Notes under the pieces: model-generated
What the model saw: only the letters and a program-made list of their open reading frames with translations
The model's database searches: none
What the model was told of the DNA's origin: nothing
NCBI GenBank assembly: GCA_942486035.1
Contig: CALNXK010000024.1
Location: forward strand, 1,878,501-1,942,500
DNA length: 64,000 bases
Reading direction: 5' to 3'
Source: Porites lobata
Taxonomy: Eukaryota > Cnidaria > Anthozoa > Scleractinia > Poritidae
Shown: positions 1 to 11,500 of the stretch, one piece after another
How the letters are laid out: each line of letters starts with the position of its first letter
Numbering within the stretch: the stretch's first letter is position 1
Program-made: the position numbers and the translations under genes

Positions 1-172
1 ACTAAAATTTCATTTTAAAATTACCTCCTCGGTCTGTCCGCCGGCGAGTTCTGATTTTTTGAAAGCCCTCTAAGACTGCGTACGTTGAAGCTCAATCATT
101 TTCATTTACGCTACAGAGAATTCTACCTGAGGGGAGCTGGGAAAATTTAAAATGTGATTCTCTTGTGAACAG

Positions 173-2347
173 GTTAAAAGAGACTCGGCTGGTCACTCTT
201 CTCCTTGACTCAAATCTAACTACCGTTCTCTGCCACATGGGAGATTTTGGATGTGGAGATGGAGGATGGACACCAGTCATGAAGATGGACGGCAACAAGG
301 TAAACATTTGAGTGTGATTTACCTCTAATTTTGCAGGGCGAAAAAATACGAAAAATAAAATAATCTACAAGTAACTAAAAGTTTGTCTCTTTTTTAATTC
401 TCTGCGCAGATATTTTAAGGAGAGATTAACTGCTCGGGGAAAAAAAGAACAGTACAGTATGTTGTCCAGTATCCGGCCGGTACCAGTATCAAAAAAAATA
501 ATAAAATAAAAATGGGGCGCCCATTTCAGTTCTCGGTAAACGAAGTATTTCGAATAAAAGCTGAACATTTCAGCTTTAAGATGAAAGTTTTGGCGCGTTA
601 CAGCTTGCGAAACAGTTGCAGAAGGAACTTCTTCGCACCCATGCAATGTTGGTAAAATTGGCGTATTCAACACCAGTTTCCGATTTATGAGGCAATTATA
701 AAATTTTCAGTATACTTTCAAAATGTCAGGCAAATTAAAATCGTTTCGTTTCTTTTCGCGAAGCGAAGGCCGTAATGCCCGCCTAGCGAGTTTGAATTTT
801 GTTTTCGCTCGGTGCGCAGCGCGCGGATCGTGCGTAGATCATAGCGTGCTGCAATCTCAACAGTGGCCCATATATATTTCTATGTAACCATTTCTCTTTA
901 GTGCAGGCAATGTAATGACATCATCAAGCAAGAAGCTTGATCGATGTTGTTTTGACTGTTTTTGCGGCCGTTTTGGATTTCGAAAAATGCTTTTGTCAAT
1001 TACTTTCGAGCTAGAGTATTTTACAGAGAAAAATGAAGCAATTTGGATTTTTACCTTCAAATAACTGGATAAAAGAACATTTGCCAGTGCGTCTCATTTC
1101 GCACGTTGGCTTAGTAGGTTGCAGGATACAGTTTGTTTATTTGTGGGAAGTGTGTTGCAGTTCGGCTTTTTACCGTCAAATATAAAACCTTGCTTTTCCC
1201 TTAAATCTGTACTTTTGAATTCAAGTCACACACAGAGGCAAACCAACAATGAATTGGTTGGCCGATTGATCAATCAAAGAATGGTTTCAACTCCGTTGAA
1301 CTTGAGCGGAGAGAATTAAGACCGAAATAATGCAAAATGGCTTTAAAAAATGCTTTTAAGCTATTTTTCCTCAAATGAATCTATTAAAGAATGATAAATA
1401 CTGCTCCATCCACTTCAAACAGCTTTTATGGCAGAGAAAAGCACTGTGGCAGCGTAGCGCACTTGGTCTAGGATCTGACTTCACTTGGAGGAGGTTTGGA
1501 AGGGTGTGCTGATTCAAATCCAAGTGAATATTCCTTTCCCCATTCTTGTAAATAACGTACGTAACACAAAGTGGGACACATTTAGAACCAAAAGAGTTTT
1601 ATGATGCTAGCTTACTAAACGTTTGACCTGAGGAAGGGCTAACTGATGGGAAAGACAAATAAAGGACACTACTGCATTAACAGTTTCACAATATTTTTAG
1701 CACTATTCTTACCAAATGTGCAGACGAAATAATAATAGACTATGCTTTCTTTGAATCATACTATTTCTGTCAACGAGAAATTATGTTTTATATTATCAAT
1801 TCTTTCACAGCGAACTTTTCACTACGACTCACGTTACTGGACAAACAAAGAAACCATTACCCCTGACGGAGGGAAGACTGGTTTCGATTTACAGGAGACC
1901 AAGCTTCCCTCCTACTGGAACACATCCTTCTCCAAGATCTGCCTCGGTATGAGGATTAACAACCAGTCCAGGTTTATTGTAATCAAAAGGACCGCGAGTT
2001 CTCTGCATTCATTGATCGCTGATGGGAAATACCGCAACACCTCACTGGGTCGTGACACCTGGAAGTCGCTGATTGGTTCTGAGGCCTCCATGCAGTTCAA
2101 CTGTAACAGGGAAGGATTTAATGCCAAGAGTGACAAGCAGTACAGTCAGGGTAGAGACCAGGCGAAAGCAAGAATTGGAATCCTCGGCAACAATGAAAAT
2201 GATTGCGGTCAGTGTGACTCCAGAATCGGGTTTGGCACTGGAGGAGTTCACGACGACTCCAACACATGTGGAAACGAGGCTAAAATTACTCCACTCGATA
2301 ATGGCTATAAACATATTAAAGCAATGGGCTATATTTTGGTGCAGTGA
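173..2347 (+). CDS. SOMP5-like secreted matrix protein, copy 1 (3' part only)
   Basis: Last two coding exons of a gene whose 5' exons lie before the window. Exon 173-299 (127 nt) follows an 'ag' acceptor and ends AAG|gtaaac. It encodes the segment with the GDFGCGDGGWTPVMK motif, reminiscent of the Gly-Gly-Trp-Thr start of fibrinogen-like and intelectin domains. Exon 1811-2347 (537 nt) follows 'tttcacag' and ends in TGA, encoding 178 residues with the motifs KLPSYWNTSFSKICLGM, SRIGFGTGG and a terminal GYILVQ. These match the C-terminal region of coral skeletal organic matrix protein 5-like proteins as I remember them. Exon lengths and phases equal those of the three downstream copies. PAN and EGF exons are not in view. 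The product is presumably secreted. Its function is not established; a role in the skeletal or extracellular matrix is inferred from the family name. Confidence 0.85.
314..1447. other. Intron of SOMP5-like copy 1, no recognised content
   Basis: Most of the 1.5 kb intron between the two visible exons of copy 1. I saw no coding exon here: the open frames are short, lack splice context and resemble nothing I know. The AT-rich sequence includes a GC-rich patch near 760-850. Confidence 0.5.
1448..1530 (+). repeat. Possible tRNA-derived SINE or tRNA relic
   Basis: A sequence matching an RNA polymerase III A box (TAGCGCACTTGG, 1455-1466) is followed about 45 nt later by a B-box-like GATTCAAATCC (1511-1521). 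The spacing suits a tRNA-derived promoter. I could not fold a full cloverleaf by eye, so this is more likely a SINE head or decayed tRNA pseudogene than a working tRNA. It lies in the copy 1 intron. Confidence 0.3.
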
Positions 2348-2622
2348 AAGGCAACTGATTTGGGCCGATTTTAATTGCAGCAAACAATTAATCCAGAATT
2401 TTTAACCAAAAGATACTAGATTCTGTTCACCGTTTTGCGATTCCTATATTTCTAGACTGAAATTAATCGCTAAAAAACAATAGTCCCTGGAGGGACTATG
2501 AAACAAAGAGCCGAAATCATTTGCTTCATTGAAAGAAAATGTATCCACTCATTACACTGTTTAGCTTTTAGTAGCTGTATTATTAGAAATAATAATTAGA
2601 ACAGTTGCCTGTTTACTGTTAA

Positions 2623-2640
2623 TTATGGTTATTATTATTA

Positions 2641-2673
<33 letters not shown>

Positions 2674-2972
2674 GATAACAAAGCTGATAAAATCCTCTAT
2701 AAAATTAATCTCGCTTTAAGAAAAGATCTATTCAGTCAAACCACTATTTACATTTCCTTTCGATTAAGAAAAGCACTTAGTTTTGAATAAAAAAAAAAAC
2801 ATTTCAATTTTAAAAAAACACTCGAGCTAAAAACATTTCATTTCAATGAAAAAAAAAGAAACAATTCATTCCGATTTAAAAAACTATTTTCTAGGGTAAA
2901 CGTATTCTAGCTAAAAAATACTATTATTATTATCATCATCATCATTATTATTATTACTATTATTACTATTTA
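2623..2972. repeat. ATT/ATC microsatellites
   Basis: Two trinucleotide tracts downstream of copy 1: an ATT run at about 2623-2672 and a mixed ATT/ATC/ACT run at about 2922-2972. They are simple repeats of no evident function. Confidence 0.85.
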
Positions 2973-3068
2973 CTAAAAGCATGAAACATGATCGCATGAC
3001 TGTACAATAATGGCGTTAACAAAATATGTCTCGGCATTCGCCATTTGCACGTTGAATGATCTATACTA

Positions 3069-4168
3069 CTGGGTGTCCCAAACATTCGTTCCTCTAATTT
3101 CATCAGCTAAAACTTTTGATCAAAACTTTATTTTGACATGAAATTTCTAAAGGATGTTTCTTGCTCTATCGAGTACATGTATTCAGAAGTTCAGTAACTG
3201 GCATGGCCCCATGTTTTTAAATCACACTCTCATTCCTGTAGCAGTTGTGGCATTGATTGGAGTAAGTCCTGTAGCGTGTAGAGCCCCAGATGATTCATTT
3301 TAATTTTTTTATCACCTGGTAAGCTGGAGCCACTTCGACCCCCACACAATATAATTTTTTAGATTAGGCAGCTAAAAAAAATATTTTGGGAATTAATTGA
3401 TCCAAGAAAATATAATCATCCCGGCCCCTTTCCACAGTAAGGCTTTTGTACTTCCTTACAAATTTGAGACGCGCTGAACGCTGCTTGGCGGACTGAGTAG
3501 AGGTATTTTATTGCCCTCTCAGGGGAAGCCTGTGTAAAGCCGCCCCTCGCGTCTGTACACAGGCTACTCAGGGGTCTCCAAATGTTGCTTTTCATGAACC
3601 TGCTCCAAAATTAGCTTGCTATCTCTTGTGACAGCTTCCTCGTCGGGTTTCCTCTGTTGTACCTAACCTTCTGTCAAAAAAAAAAAAGTATTTGAGCGGT
3701 TTTATTCCTGACTTTCGGACGTTCCTCTCGTTTCTTGTCTTTAAAACCTTCATTTCTCGATGACTATCTTACCACCAAACATTCAGATTTTTCCATTTTT
3801 TTAGTAATTTATTTAACTGATAAGCCAGTAGATCGAAGTATCCATGCTTATGCTCTCGTATAGCTGAGTGTTTTTTCGTTGAGAGGAAATGTTTTCGTTT
3901 TAATCACAAAAACAAGGTATACGAAATCGAGCAATTCGGGCTACAAAATACAAAAACATATGGCGGGAAAATTTACTCCCGCAGGCACATCTTTCGTGCG
4001 AAAGTATACAAATCGAATATTCAAGCCAAAAGATGGCACAGCAAGTATGAAATGTTAAAAAAACACTGAAAGATGCAACTTTTGGTTAAATCATATGCCT
4101 ATCAAGCAGTCTACTCGTACTGCATTACAGACTTATAAAGTAGAGGAACGAACGTTTGGGACACCCTG
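3069..4168. mobile_element. Non-autonomous mariner/Tc1-type element, 1.1 kb
   Basis: The ends are near-perfect inverted repeats of about 28 bp: left CTGGGTGTCCCAAACATTCG and right, read inverted, CAGGGTGTCCCAAACGTTCG. TA dinucleotides sit directly outside both ends (3067-3068 and 4169-4170), as expected for the Tc1/mariner superfamily, and CAGGGTGTCCCAAA is a common mariner-type terminus. No transposase frame is visible inside, so it looks non-mobile by itself. It sits between SOMP5-like copies 1 and 2. Confidence 0.75.
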
Positions 4169-4179
4169 TAATTAAGACG

Positions 4180-5599
4180 CCCACTCACAAATAAATAAAC
4201 GCTTCCTCAGCTACGATGGTAGGCTTGTACTTTTAGAAGTAGCTTTCATTGTTGCAGTGTAATTAAACAATAAACTTGAAAGGTAGTGTTTTAAATATAT
4301 ACATATTTTCTTTCCTTTCCAATTTTAATCGAAAAGCGCTTTCTGAAATCATTCTATCAAGCATTGACTAAAAGAACTTCTTTCTTTGAAAGCGACGAAG
4401 TATCGCCGGTTCTATGAAAAGCAGATCAAGCAGATAGGGTGATTTTAAAAATGTGAGGGGTAATGATCGCCTTTAGAAGTGGATTGTATTGATGCAGTGT
4501 GATTAAACTTAAAACTTCTGTATAAGTGAAAGGTAAATAAAATGTTTTCAGATGTTTTAAATGTTTTTTTCTTTCCTTAACAATTTTCGAAAAGAGCGCT
4601 CTGAAATAGGGTCAGTATCGATATCCTTCAGTACAAAAGGCAGAAGTCAAACAGCGCGTATGAAGAAATGGTCTAGTTCCCCTCATCAAGGCAAACACAG
4701 ATGCAATGGCTCAGAAGCCCATGAAACGATAAAAGTTTGTTAGACGGTTACAAAAAATTAATAACCCGGGTTAAAGTAAACTTTCAAAGAAATGAATCCG
4801 CGGGTATTAAATACAAAAGGTGTCATGTTAAGGTTTCTGTTTAAAAAGATTTTGTTCCCTATTATTGGCACCATACGCGTATAGCAGCATTTGTCAGCGG
4901 ATATCTTTTGCGCCGTGGCGAAAACCAAAGCGGGCTTCTAACCTTTATCCACCCTGTTTCACACAAGAAATACTCTTTATTACTGCCTCATTGTTACATC
5001 CCGAATTATACCTTTTTGACTAATAACTACCAATATAGTGACTATGACAATGCCTGGGCAATTGGATCGTCCACAGGTGCATATCGTGTCTTTATATATG
5101 AGAGAAAATTAAAGGACAAAGGCTTTATAGACCAGAGAATAAGTCTACGTCATCTAGTATATCTGTAAACGGAAACTTAATAAAATGTGGCCTTTCACTT
5201 ATTGAACTTGTTATTTTTGACATTCAGCTTGTGCAGGAGCCGATTATCGGCTCCTGGTTTGTGCGAGTAATTAAAAGTTATATCCATGCACCTTTGTCGC
5301 GAAAATTGCTCGACAAATCATCTATTCACTTGAGCACAAAGAAAATAAAAGAAAAAGAAAACTCCAGGAACATTCTCCAAGTAATTTTCTTGGTTAACGA
5401 ACCTCCCTCTATAGATTCCTGGGCCGAACGTTCTTGTACAAAGTGGCCCCCCACCACCTACGTGTGTGCATGTATTTAAGCACTCATGAATTCAATATTC
5501 GTCATGAATCGAATTCACATTATTTAACAACAAAGCCCGGTTTGAATAGTCCATTTTCCGTGCCAGTAAAGTGGGTCTCTCTCAGACAAGTAAGATGCC
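4180..5599. other. Intergenic sequence before copy 2, little recognised
   Basis: No gene recognised. A short perfect hairpin around 5236-5256 (AGGAGCCGA-TTA-TCGGCTCCT) is the only clear structure. The sequence just before 5600 should hold the copy 2 promoter, but no convincing TATA box was found. Confidence 0.4.
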
Positions 5600-8500
5600 A
5601 TGAAGGTTCCTCATGTATCAGTGCTGGATTTATTGTTGATATGTTCCTTTTGGGGCATTTGGCTGAATTGCGTTTCAGTAGCTGATCAAGGTGATTCACT
5701 TAGTTCGATATTTTTATTCTATGCAGTATTAATAGTAATCTTTTTAGGCCTACCTCGATCAGCGTTCGCCTTTTACTGGCGCGATGTTAAGGTTTTGTCA
5801 ATTCAATAAGAAGCTTTTAAAAATATATCAGACACGTTTGATTCCTAGTTTTCCGTTTCGAAACGTAGACCTGTAAACTAATTTTAAAGTTTATAATGTT
5901 TGCAACGCCGGTAATATCGACGGCTGTTTATGAAGGTTATCATCAGCTTTTATAGAGATCCCTTACTTCTCAAAAAAAGCGAAAAGTAAAACGAACTGAA
6001 ACTGCATATAGCAACAACAGCAAATTCAGTTTCCTTTTTGTGCACAGCCAATGTTTCTGAAAATTCTCTCATCAGCGTTTCTCTGTAATTTTCCCTTAAC
6101 CGAAAACTGTGTTCTGCCCTATAAGTATGTTTAAAGTGACCAAACAAAAAAAAACAAAGACGGAGAAGTGAAAGAGTAAATAAATTTTAATAAGGAACCA
6201 AACTGCACTCAAACACGGTTTTCTACTGAAAGAAAAAAAAAGTCCTAGATGCAAACGTACTGTCAATTTTGTTGTAAGCCATTGTTTTCAAATTTCATCC
6301 ATCCTCAAAGAGAAGAAAAAAATTTGGTTTAAGACTGTAAAAATTCATGATTGTCGGGCTTCCGCAAAAGTATTTATAAAAAATGAAATGTACTCTTCAG
6401 CAGGACACATTTTTATGTATGGTTCAACCCTCTTTGCCAAGAGGCCGTTATGAAACGGTTTGAGTGATTGTGAGTTTTAGACTTTGATTTTAACTTTATT
6501 AGATTTAAATAATAAGATGCCTACTCCCCATCACCTAAAATATCGCTGCTCCTGCCCCAATACATGAAAACGCTCTCTGCGAAGCTTACATTTTGACTTC
6601 TCTTTAAAGCTGTTATTTGTTTTGCTTAAGATCGTGAATCTTTGATCTGTTAACAGGTGTTTTTGCATTATTAAACAATTCAGTGATGTTCGTTTCTTAC
6701 TCCGACCTATTCTGAAAGGAAACCTGCTGGGGCAAAAATTTCAGCCAAAAATTTAATTAATCAATGTAACGTTATCGACGTCATTTTTTTTTTCTTTAAA
6801 TGGCGAGATGAATCCACCACAACCCCGAGAAATTATAGAACTATCGCCTGGGAAGTGAAAAACAAACAAACAAACAAACAAAACAAAGCAAACAAAAATA
6901 CGAATTTATAAAAAATGAAAATAGATTAACACAGAGAAATTATAGTGCTATCGCGAGAAATTTAAAAGTAATAAAAATAAATTAGCAACAATAACAACAA
7001 CAAAAACCAAAATGAACAGAACAAAAACCAAACAATATAAAACAAAAACAACTGGAGGAAACAAACATAGTGCAAATAGATAAGCACAGGGAAATTATAG
7101 AACTGTTCCCAGGATAGTGAACAAAACAAAACAAAATTAAACAACCAAATGAAAAAAAAAGGACAAATAGAGAAGCCTTCATTACATTTTTTTTCCCTTC
7201 AGTTTTAATTTCTTACCATGCAACTTGCAGAATTTACCAGTATGTATCACCACAGCCTTCGTCAAGATGTTTTCATAAAAGAAGAGTACCATTACTTAAA
7301 CGTGTCTAAAGTTGGAACATTCACTGTGTACAACAGCCTTGACTGCACCTTTGAATGTCTCGGTAATCCTTCCTGTTTGTCAATCAACCTGGCCGCTTAC
7401 AAAGGAGCTGATGAAAAGATTTTGTGCGATTTACTTGGGTCAGAAAAGTACAACAATCCCAAGCAGTTTAAAAGTAACAACAATTCGCACCACTTTTCCA
7501 TCAAGGTGACCTTAACTAGCTGTTCATTAATAGTAAACATTTATACCATGCATGTACACGAACCAAATTAAAAAAAACTTTGCAGTAAAAATAAAACAAC
7601 TAATTGACTTACGTCCTGGTAAAGCTATTGTAATAGACCCGCCATAACGATTCTTGTTAGAAAGTTCCATCTTTTAAGAAGATAGACAGGGGAACGTGAA
7701 TGTGCGTTACATTTCGCAGTGTCCTGCGAGCAGTACGCGGTTTTCTCTTGTCCAGGCCGGACGTTAAGCTAAGAAGGGAGAGAAACCTCCCCTCTTAGCG
7801 TAGCGTCCGGCCTGGAGAAACCACTGCTCGCAGGGTATATTTCGCAGTTACATTTCCTCACATTTCCAGTAGCTTTCTTGAACTATTGTTTAAGTTCAGC
7901 CAGAAGTTGATGCAATTTTACTTTGTTTGCCCATTATCGCCAATAAACAGATGCAAGAAAAATCATGTATTACTACATGTAATTAAATTTATCCAGACTG
8001 ATTTCCATGCATAATTATATAATTCCGTAAAGAATTTAAAAAGTCAAGACCAAGGATATTTCCTTTTGCGATCATTTTATTAGTTCTTGTAACCGGTCTT
8101 TCTTCTTGATACGCACCCTATTAATATTTTTTGAAGGAGGAAATTATAATTAGTTGTGATTTCCACAAGGTCTTCCCAATTTTGACTATCTTGCAGTGGC
8201 GATATAAAAAGAATTTTTTTGGTCAAGATGGCTGTTTAACTATGTTTATACCACTAAAACGTACTTTTCATCATTTCAGACTCCATGTATGTCATCACCG
8301 TGCCAAAACGGAGGCACTTGTATAGCGAACTACAAGTACCACACGTTTGACTGCCGTTGCAAAGAAGGATTTGTCGGAGAATTTTGCGAAGGTAATAGGC
8401 CACTTGCACTATTAGAGATCACGTAACCAATCCCAAAAATTGACAGAGCACATAAAAATTATCTTACAACCGAATTTGGAGAAAAAACGCATTTAAGGGA

Positions 8501-11500
8501 GATGTTTTCTGGCACTTTGATGTTTCAACAAAGTAGTATGATTTGTATTGGCCGCCATGTTGGAGGGCATACTCTCGCCCTCCAACATGGCGGTCAAAAC
8601 TACTTTTTGCTCTTGTTAATTAAAGGTTTGATAGTTACGCTTAGATGTGCTGTCAACGTTACCACATCATCTTTTCAACATTTTCCTTGAAGTTTAAGTG
8701 CAAAATTTGTGTTCAGAAAGAGGTAATTCATAATTTTACGAATCACATTTTGGTCACTTGACCAGCTACGAACTTACTCATTTTAAGAAAATCGTCCGGG
8801 TTTGAAAAACTAAATCACCGTTTTTTGTTTAAGATATGACCCACTAATCGTTTTTCGAAGGAAAAATCATATAACTTTGATTTTCATAAAAATAATGTCA
8901 CATGACCTCTTAGTGCAAATGACCTATTGTCACGTACACAAGGATTTCGGAGTACACTAGGAAACTGTAATGGAAAAACTAATTTCGAATCAAGAAATCA
9001 ATTTTCAAAACGGTTTTCACTCTAAAAATTAACGATAAAAAAGAATGACGTTTCAACCGTCCGATGGTCATTTTCAAGTTCAGCTGCGTAAAAAATTAGC
9101 ATGTGCTTATACAATTGTGAATTGTTAAAGGGCTTATGAAGAGATACTAACTAAAAGCTTTTAAATCAATCCGTGCGAAGCTTTTATCTTGATCGTTTTA
9201 GCGTTTCTGTTATCATTCACGCTGTAATTTTCGTGTATTGTTTCTATCTAAATAATTTAGAGTTTTCAGTTAGTATCTCATTAGCTCTTTCACAATTGTA
9301 TATAAGCACTGCTTATTTTTTACTTCCGGCCCCGGTTGTTCAAAAGTTGACTAGCGCTATCCACTGGATAAATCGCTTTAGTAAAATCCAACTATTGGTC
9401 TATTATCAATGTTGCGTTCTGATTGGTTGAGCTACTATTGGGCTACATGTTATAGCCCACTAGTAGCGAAAAAGCGCTGACTTTGAAAACTAAAACAATG
9501 GCGGCTGAATAGCGTTTTGATAGCAACGTTGTTATGTCTCGATATTTTTGACCAACTAGTTGGATTTTACTAAAGCCATTATTTCTCTCGCCCTCATGGC
9601 CTCTGAGTCAATAGCCCATTCGGCCTTCGGCCTCATGAGCTATTGACTCAGAGCCCATTCGGGCTCGAGGAATACTTGTTAAATAGCCAGAGGAAAAGTA
9701 TTACGAAAACCAATTGCACTATCTTTTTGACAGTTAATTTATCCCTGCAGTGGATAGCGCTATCCACCTTTAGAGCAACTGGAGCCTGAACTTGAAAATG
9801 ACCCTTCAGACGGTCGAAACGTCGTTAAGTTTTTATCCTTAATTTTTATGGTGAAAAACTACTTTCGTTGTCCTAACACACTGATCCGTTTGTGGTAACT
9901 TAAGGTGACTCGACCCAGTTTTTTGTGGGGTACCATCCTACTTTGAAGCTCTCTGGCATCCCCACCTTTACTTTTATCGTAAGTCTAACACATAGAATGG
10001 ATAACATATAGATCAATCTACAATATAACATAAAATGTTTGGCGATCGGAGTAAATGTCACGTGGTTATAATTCTTGGGTTGCACATGACGTCACCAAAA
10101 ATCAAACTAAGAAACTATCGATTCTTCTGAGTTTCTACTTTCATGAGGTATTACAGTACCTAAACACCTTTACAGAAACAAATTTTTGGCTCGAAAGGGT
10201 TCTTCGTTTTGCGAGAGAGGACGCTTGAATTTCCAGGCTTTTGCGTGACTCGGCATTTAGCTGGCGGCCGGGAAAGCTCTTATGTGGGTTAAAAACATTA
10301 CCGATTTTGGGAGATTTTGCGATCTAAACATTCCTTGTCTCAGAATAAATATTACTGTAATCTCTATGAGTTCCTCAAGCGAAGAATTCACGCAGTAGTA
10401 GGAAAACTCGAAAACAGATGTTTCTGTGGGTATCCGGCGGCCATATTGGTGTTCCTGAAAGGGACACCAACATGGCGTTTCCATACAAAGCTTTATAAAT
10501 TTAGGTAAACCGTTTTTCCCAATATCTCGCATTTGAAATAATTCACAGACCTGATTCTTGGCAATGGTTTCTGTATATTTATCTTTTTTCATTTCCCAGA
10601 TTCTAGTCCTTCTGTATTGAATGGTTTGCATTTTTATTTTTCATTGTGTGACAGTGCAAGCCGAGAATACCACGCCCCTTTGAGGTCTGAGTCGAAAATC
10701 TGCTGTTGCCGGCATTTTTTCGTGAAAATCTCTCGGCTACATATAGTGTGCATTAGTGCCTTGCGCTGAACATGCGAAAATGATAAGCAAACTTTACACG
10801 GATTATATCTAATAAACTATGAGATTCATCTCTGTATTTTGGACATCCTTATAACAGTTACAGATGGGTCCTTGCAAGTCAGCAAAACGCTTTAGGGCCT
10901 TGTAAATGCGCGCGATTTCGAGCAAAGCAAACATATAGAAATTATAGTTTTCGCTATTAGTTGACGTTTGTCAGCGTTTAAGAGTCCTTCTCACGAAAAA
11001 AGCATTTTCTTAAAAATTCGTAGTTTTTTTTCCTTCAAATTTTTTCAGGGCCACAATTGATTAACTAACTACCCGGACTCTGAATTTCATGGTCATTGAA
11101 AAACTGTGACATTACCTTCTATACGCCCAAACTTGAGTAAACATTGAAGATTTTTAGCGTTTTGGCTGAGTTTCTGCTTTGGGAGTTGTCTTGTTCAACA
11201 CGCGTGCAATGACCACGCTTGGCTGACTTCCGAATGCTCACCGAGATATGATAATTTAGTATAAGAAAATAGAAGGGATTCCCGCCACGAGTTGGTTTGA
11301 TTATTGGCTTGCATTAAACCTGTGAAGAAATGATATTTTTTTAATAGTATATAAGTAGATTTAGTGTGTAGCACTTCTTGATTTTTTTGCAAAGGCACAA
11401 GAATCACGAGAATTGATTAAAAATTGTGAGTTAAACCTCTATGTATTATCACGCGATGGCCTGTCTCACTGTCCCAAAATTATCATATCTCGGTGAGCAT

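Noticed and set aside
1912..2383. Minus-strand frames over the last exon of copy 1 (similar ones at 37631-37990 and 58491-58715)
   Set aside because: Mirror images of the conserved + exon of the SOMP5-like genes; codon constraint comes from the + strand.
6962..7182. Minus-strand hydrophobic frames rich in Phe, Leu and Cys
   Set aside because: They are translations of CAAA-rich low-complexity DNA in an intron.
10257..10631. Long minus-strand frame (about 124 codons), similar to a + frame at 61435-61671
   Set aside because: Both lie inside copies of the same 593 bp MITE and cross its hairpin. Similarity is explained by the repeat, and no domain or splice context supports a protein.
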